A DNA stretch of 64,000 nucleotides. Source: JANLYQ01 sp031365725. GTDB lineage: Bacteria; Actinomycetota; Actinomycetes; JACCUZ01. Position 1 is the stretch's first letter; every line of letters starts with the position of its first letter. The notes below the pieces were generated by a model. The model had not been told where the DNA came from and did no database searches. It was given only the letters and a program-made list of their open reading frames with translations. Of this stretch, positions 60,127 through 64,000 are shown piece by piece. The stretch is from assembly GCA_031365725.1 (NCBI GenBank), contig JANLYQ010000018.1, positions 1 to 64,000 on the forward strand, written 5' to 3'. The position numbers and the translations under genes were made by a program.

Positions 60127-60825
60127 ATGTCCCCGCGTGGCACACCCGAGTCGTCCGCATCTCGGACCCACCCGCCGCTGACCCGGACGCCGCTCAGCCG
60201 CGACCGCATCCTCCGGACCGGGCTCGTCCTCGCCGATGAGCATGGGCTGGAGTGGCTGAGCATGCGCAAGCTCGGCCAGGCCCTCGACGTCGAGGCGATG
60301 TCGCTCTACCACCACGTGTCGAACAAGGAGGACCTCGTCGACGGGATGATCGACCTTGTCTTCGCCGAGATCGAGTTCCCCGTCGACGGTGACTGGCAGA
60401 CGGCCATGCGAGCACGAGCCGTCTGCGTGCGCGCGGTGCTCGGCCGGCACCGCTGGGCCAACGGGCTCATGGAGTCCCGCAGCTCACCGGGGCCGGCCAA
60501 CCTGCGTCACCACGACAGCGTCATCGGCTGCCTTCGGCGGGCCGGCTTCTCGGTGCCGCTGGTGGCGCACGCCTACTCGCTGCTGGACAGCTACACCTAC
60601 GGCTTCGCGATGTCCGACCGCGCGCTGCCGTTCGAGTCCCCGGAGCAGATCGCCGAGCTCGCGCAGGCCATCCTGTCCCGGTTCCCGGTCGACGAGTTTC
60701 CGCACCTCGCCGAGCTCACCTTCGACCACGTGCTCACGCCCGGCTATGACTACGGCATCGAGTTCGCCTTCGGTCTCGACCTCGTGATCAACGGACTGCA
60801 GCACGCCCTGGCGCGTGCTGGCTGA
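60127..60825 (+). CDS. TetR family regulator (TetR_C-type)
   Basis: This 232-aa regulator has a helix-turn-helix at about 25-70 (LSRDRILRTGLVLADEHGLE; LSMRKLGQALDVEAMSLYHHVSNKEDL, encoded at 60253-60333) and a tetracycline-repressor-type C-terminal ligand domain (FGLDLVINGLQHAL). It probably represses the divergent oxidoreductase and itself through the paired operators. The ligand is unknown. Confidence 0.88.
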   Translation: MSPRGTPESSASRTHPPLTRTPLSRDRILRTGLVLADEHGLEWLSMRKLGQALDVEAMSLYHHVSNKEDLVDGMIDLVFAEIEFPVDGDWQTAMRARAVCVRAVLGRHRWANGLMESRSSPGPANLRHHDSVIGCLRRAGFSVPLVAHAYSLLDSYTYGFAMSDRALPFESPEQIAELAQAILSRFPVDEFPHLAELTFDHVLTPGYDYGIEFAFGLDLVINGLQHALARAG

Positions 60826-60886
60826 CGTGAACGAGAGCGCGCCGCTGACCCCTGGCCGGCGCAGCAGTCACCAGTAGAGTCGCCGC

Positions 60887-61399
60887 ATGCCGGCGATGTC
60901 CAAGCCCGAGGTGGTGCTCCGTCCGTTCACCGCCAAGGAGTATCCGGCGTACCGAGCCCGGCTGGTGCCGACGTATGCCGACGAGTTGACTCGGGGCCGC
61001 GGCGTCCCGCCGGACATATCACTGACCAAGGCGGAGAAGTCGTTCCCGTCGACCCTGGACGAGCTGCTGGCCGAGGTTGGAGCCTCCCTGTCCCGGGTGC
61101 TGGCCGACGGCCAGGACGTGGGCTGGTTGTGGCTCTCACCTGCACCAGACGGAGTGGACAGCCTGTTCATCTACGACATCGAGATCGACGAGGCGCATCG
61201 CGGCCGAGGCCTTGGCCGCGCCACGATGCTCGCCGCGGAAGAGGTCGCCCGGCGGGACGGCTGGTCGGCGATCCGGCTGAACGTGTTCGGCGGGAACACG
61301 GCGGCGGAGTCGCTCTACCGGTCGTTGGGCTACGAGACCGACTCGATCCTGATGTCGAAGTCGCTGTCTGCAGCCGGCAGGGCTGAGGACGTCCGCTGA
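60887..61399 (+). CDS. GNAT N-acetyltransferase
   Basis: This 170-aa GNAT protein has IYDIEIDEAHRGRGLGRATM (acetyl-CoA loop RGRGLG) and the C-terminal VFGGNTAAESLYRSLGYE motif. TAGAGT at 60875-60880 lies 6 bp upstream of the ATG, so the transcript may be leaderless. A second ATG at 60896 is possible. It precedes menE by about 40 bp. Acceptor unknown; RimI-like and small-molecule GNATs look alike at this level. Confidence 0.82.
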   Translation: MPAMSKPEVVLRPFTAKEYPAYRARLVPTYADELTRGRGVPPDISLTKAEKSFPSTLDELLAEVGASLSRVLADGQDVGWLWLSPAPDGVDSLFIYDIEIDEAHRGRGLGRATMLAAEEVARRDGWSAIRLNVFGGNTAAESLYRSLGYETDSILMSKSLSAAGRAEDVR

Positions 61400-61440
61400 G
61401 CCGCGCGCTGCGCGGCCTGACTGCGCCGACGGGTGCAGAC

Positions 61441-62562
61441 GTGGTCACGTCGTTGGTGCCGGCTCTGGCCGCAGCGCTCGACGGCGCTGGGCCGGCGTTA
61501 CTGCCGCTGCCGACCGGCGGTCGACGCGGGGACGTTCTCGCGGCGATGGACGTCACGCAACCGCTGGAACGCAACGACGTGGCGTTGGTCGTGGCGACGT
61601 CGGGTTCGACCGGCGAGCCGAAGGGAGTGCTCCTCACCGCCGATGCGCTGAGGGCATCAGCGACCGCGACGCATGAGCGGCTCGGCGGCGGTGGCCAGTG
61701 GCTGCTGGCGTTGCCGGTCAGCAGCATCGCCGGGCTGACCGTGCTGGTGCGTTCGCTGATGGCGCGCACGCGACCGGAGGTCGTCGACCTCTACGGCGGC
61801 TTCTCGGTGGCTGCCTTCACCGAGGCGACCGCGCGGTTGCGGACCGACGTCCCGCGCTACACCTCGCTCGTGCCGACGCAGCTGCGCCGGCGGTTGGGCG
61901 CGGGGCAGGGGCCGGCGCTGTCGTCCTACGACGCGGTGCTGGTCGGTGGCGCCGCACTCGCGCCGACGCTGCGCGACGAGGCGGCTGCTGCCGGGGTGCG
62001 CGTCGTGACGACGTACGGGATGTCGGAGACGTGCGGCGGGTGCGTGTACGACGGGGAGTCGCTGGCCGGGGTCACCGTGGACATCGGCGACGACGGGCGG
62101 GTCGAGCTCGGGGGGCCGACGGTCTTCGTCGGCTACCGGCTGCGGCCGGGGCTGACGGCCGCAGCTCTGGTCGACGGTCGGCATCTGACGCAGGACCTGG
62201 GTCGCTGGTTGCCGGACGGGCGGCTCGAGGTGCTCGGCCGCGTTGACGACGTGATCGTCAGCGGTGGCGTCAATGTGCCTTCCGCACTGGTCGAGCGGGT
62301 GCTGTCCGGGCACCCGGGCGTGGCGGCCTGCGCCGTGGTCGGGCGGCCGGACGCGGAGTGGGGCGAGCGGGTAGTGGCGGTCGTGCAGCCGGTCGACTGG
62401 TCGGCTGCGCCGACGATCGAGGACCTGCGCAGCTTTGCGGCTGGCTCGCTGGACAAGGCGGCGTTGCCGCGTCAGGTGGTGGCCCTGCAGCTGTTGCCGG
62501 TGCTCCCCTCCGGCAAGCCCGACAAGGAGGCAGTGCGTACGCTCCTGCGCGACCGCCCGTAG
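61441..62562 (+). CDS. menE: o-Succinylbenzoate--CoA ligase
   Basis: This 373-aa adenylate-forming enzyme activates o-succinylbenzoate for MenB. VVATSGSTGEPKGVLLTAD is the ATP loop, TYGMSETCGGCVYDG the MenE-typical A5 motif, and GRVDDVIVSGGVNV the hinge. It is shorter than E. coli MenE (451 aa) but matches actinobacterial orthologues. GTG start at 61441 without a clear ribosome site. menA follows. Confidence 0.9.
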   Translation: MVTSLVPALAAALDGAGPALLPLPTGGRRGDVLAAMDVTQPLERNDVALVVATSGSTGEPKGVLLTADALRASATATHERLGGGGQWLLALPVSSIAGLTVLVRSLMARTRPEVVDLYGGFSVAAFTEATARLRTDVPRYTSLVPTQLRRRLGAGQGPALSSYDAVLVGGAALAPTLRDEAAAAGVRVVTTYGMSETCGGCVYDGESLAGVTVDIGDDGRVELGGPTVFVGYRLRPGLTAAALVDGRHLTQDLGRWLPDGRLEVLGRVDDVIVSGGVNVPSALVERVLSGHPGVAACAVVGRPDAEWGERVVAVVQPVDWSAAPTIEDLRSFAAGSLDKAALPRQVVALQLLPVLPSGKPDKEAVRTLLRDRP

Positions 62563-62604
62563 TTCCTACGCATGACTCGCACCCCTACCGGAGGATCCGC
62601 GCCG

Positions 62605-63474
62605 ATGGCCACGCCAGCCCAGTGGCTCGAGGGCGCCCGGCCGCGGACGTTGCCGGCGGCCGTCGCGCCGGTGGCGGCCGGGACCGGCGCCGCCGCGGCG
62701 GTCGACGGGTTTGTGGCATGGCGAGCCCTGCTGGCGCTTGTGGTCGCGGTGGCGTTGCAGGTGGCGGTGAACTTCGCCAACGACTACAGCGACGGCGTCC
62801 GAGGGACGGATGACGACCGGGTCGGACCGCTACGGCTGGTCGGGTCAGGTGTCGCCTCGCCAGGGGCGGTGAAGCGGGCAGCGCTGCTCTCGTTCGGGGT
62901 CGCGGGGGTGGCCGGGCTGGTGCTCGCGCTCGCTGTCGCCTGGTGGCTGATCGCGGTGGGTGCGGCGTGCGTGGTGGCTGCGTGGTTCTACACCGGCGGG
63001 CGGTCGCCGTACGGCTACCGCGGGCTCGGCGAGGTGTCGGTCTTCGTGTTCTTCGGTCTCGTCGCCACGGTCGGGACGACCTTCGTGCAGGCCGAGCGGG
63101 TGACGTCGGCGACAGTGTTGGCCGGTGTGGGCTGTGGGGCCCTTGCCTGCGCGATCCTCGTCGCCAACAACCTGCGCGACATACCCACCGACGGGCCGGC
63201 GGGCAAGCGGACGCTCGCCGTGCGGCTCGGGGACCGCCGGACCCGGCTGTTCTACCTGGCGTTGGTGCTGACGGCGTACGCCGCGGTCGTGCTGATCGCG
63301 CTGCAGCACCCGCTGACGGTGATCACGTTGGGCACGGCGCTGCCGGCTCTGCGTCCGGTGCTCGGTGTGCTGGCGGGCGCAGTCGGGCGAGAGCTCGTGC
63401 CGGCGCTCAAGGAGACCGGACTGCTGCTGCTGGTGTACGGCGTCGTCCTGGGCGTCACGCTCTCGTTGTCCTGA
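62605..63474 (+). CDS. menA: 1,4-Dihydroxy-2-naphthoate polyprenyltransferase
   Basis: This 289-aa polytopic UbiA-family prenyltransferase attaches the polyprenyl chain to DHNA. The first Asp motif is NFANDYSDGVRGTDDDR and the second NNLRDIPTDGPAGKRTLAVR. About eight helices. ATG at 62605 has GGAGG 10 nt upstream, so it is preferred to ATG at 62572. It uses the product of the synthase at 8802-9803. Confidence 0.93.
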   Translation: MATPAQWLEGARPRTLPAAVAPVAAGTGAAAAVDGFVAWRALLALVVAVALQVAVNFANDYSDGVRGTDDDRVGPLRLVGSGVASPGAVKRAALLSFGVAGVAGLVLALAVAWWLIAVGAACVVAAWFYTGGRSPYGYRGLGEVSVFVFFGLVATVGTTFVQAERVTSATVLAGVGCGALACAILVANNLRDIPTDGPAGKRTLAVRLGDRRTRLFYLALVLTAYAAVVLIALQHPLTVITLGTALPALRPVLGVLAGAVGRELVPALKETGLLLLVYGVVLGVTLSLS

Positions 63475-63489
63475 GCGCTGCCGTCGCAC

Positions 63490-63521
63490 GATGTTGTGAT
63501 GTTGTGATGTTGTGATGTTGT
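63490..63521. repeat. Tandem GATGTTGT, four units
   Basis: Four perfect 8-bp units lie in the 84-bp gap between the convergent menA and HNH genes. This is an AT-richer octamer than the array at 8145, but with the same period. Confidence 0.9.
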
Positions 63522-63558
63522 CCCAGGGAGGTGACGTTCTCTTGGGTGCCTGTCGGGC

Positions 63559-64000
63559 TCACCGGAGCGGCGGGTCGGTGCCCGTCGTATAGGTCCGACC
63601 GAGCGGACTGAGCCAGGTCTTGACCCGGGTGACGGCGTCGTAGGTCAGTCGCCATCGGCCATGGGTCTTGGCGTTGTGGTGCTGACGGCAGAGTGGGCCG
63701 AGGTTGGCGCGTATCGTGCGGCCGCCGCCGCGGTCGTCGTGACGGAAAGCGGCGATGTGGTCGCAGTCGCACACGTGGGCAGGCCGGGAACAGCTGGGGA
63801 AGCCGCAGACACGGTCGCGCGCCGCCACGAAGGCGCGCAGCCGGTCGGAGGGTCGGTAGCGCTCGGCGCCGCGGTCGAGCAGGGCGCCGTCCACCGGATC
63901 GACGGTCCAGCGCACCCAGTCGCGGTCCCAGGCCATCGCGCGGGCATGGTCGCCGGGGATGGCGCCGTAGCCGGCGAGCTCTCCCGGGTTGTCGGTAAAG
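63559..64000 (-). CDS. DUF222/13E12-family HNH endonuclease domain protein (partial, 5' end outside window)
   Basis: This is the C-terminal 147 codons of an HNH protein. FTDNPGELAGYGAIPGDHAR runs in from the right edge, then CGFPSCSRPAHVCDCDHIAA and NLGPLCRQHHNAKTHGRW form the HNH core with its Cys pairs. This combination marks the DUF222/13E12 repeat family, often present in many copies in mycobacteria and Nocardioides. The N-terminal DUF222 part and the start lie outside. Confidence 0.88.
   Translation of the reverse strand, partial: FTDNPGELAGYGAIPGDHARAMAWDRDWVRWTVDPVDGALLDRGAERYRPSDRLRAFVAARDRVCGFPSCSRPAHVCDCDHIAAFRHDDRGGGRTIRANLGPLCRQHHNAKTHGRWRLTYDAVTRVKTWLSPLGRTYTTGTDPPLR

Overview
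This window comes from a high-GC actinobacterium. GTG and TTG starts are frequent, start and stop codons overlap by 4 nt throughout the operons, respiration is menaquinone based, and the right edge holds a DUF222/13E12-type HNH protein. Genus cannot be fixed from the sequence; Nocardioidaceae or a neighbouring order would fit. No rRNA or tRNA gene was seen.

Left third (1-28.3 kb) is energy metabolism. A second complex I operon (nuoA2, nuoB2, start of nuoC2) leaves the left edge and diverges from korAB, a 2-oxoacid:ferredoxin oxidoreductase. Then come a RarD-like permease, an RsbQ-like hydrolase and a PAS-GAF-PP2C-HATPase stress regulator whose 3' end runs into a 23-unit octanucleotide repeat, followed by 31-bp intergenic repeats. 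The full 14-gene nuoA-N operon (25691 to 9812, minus strand) ends in a polyprenyl diphosphate synthase gene. Upstream lie menJ (with a CRP-like site), csbD and menG.

Middle third (28.3-52.6 kb) is a contractile injection system (CIS) island placed between menG and menF. A plus-strand block of five overlapping or nearly overlapping genes (bitopic membrane protein, secreted protein, NlpC/P60 protein, sigma factor, small partner) faces a long minus-strand block. In transcription order that block encodes a Pvc16-like cap protein, an unknown 158-aa protein, sheath, tube 1, a tail-assembly-chaperone-like pair, a 694-aa low-complexity protein, tube 2, a LysM protein, a VgrG-like spike, PAAR tip, gp25, baseplate J, tail protein I, a zinc-ribbon/transmembrane/discoidin-like protein, a cytoplasmic subtilase, a TPR-CHAT protease, a 56-aa ORF and a LuxR regulator. 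I found no AAA+ ATPase, no fibre gene and no conventional tape-measure gene. The chaperone pair overlaps with a perfect X-XXY-YYZ heptamer in the frame that would fuse the two products. This copies the phage tail-assembly-chaperone arrangement and puts the low-complexity protein in the tape-measure position. The CHAT-subtilase pair and the membrane-anchored accessory proteins suggest a cytoplasmic, membrane-docking, cell-fate CIS of the type reported in Streptomyces. That is an inference.

Right third (52.6-64 kb) holds most of the classical menaquinone pathway (menF, menC-menD, menB, menE, menA), mixed with two GNAT acetyltransferases, a small membrane protein, a SnoaL-like protein, a decayed PIN-domain fragment and a divergent TetR/oxidoreductase pair with two clear operators. 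Together with menG, menJ and the polyprenyl synthase, the window encodes nearly all of menaquinone synthesis next to the complex I that reduces it.
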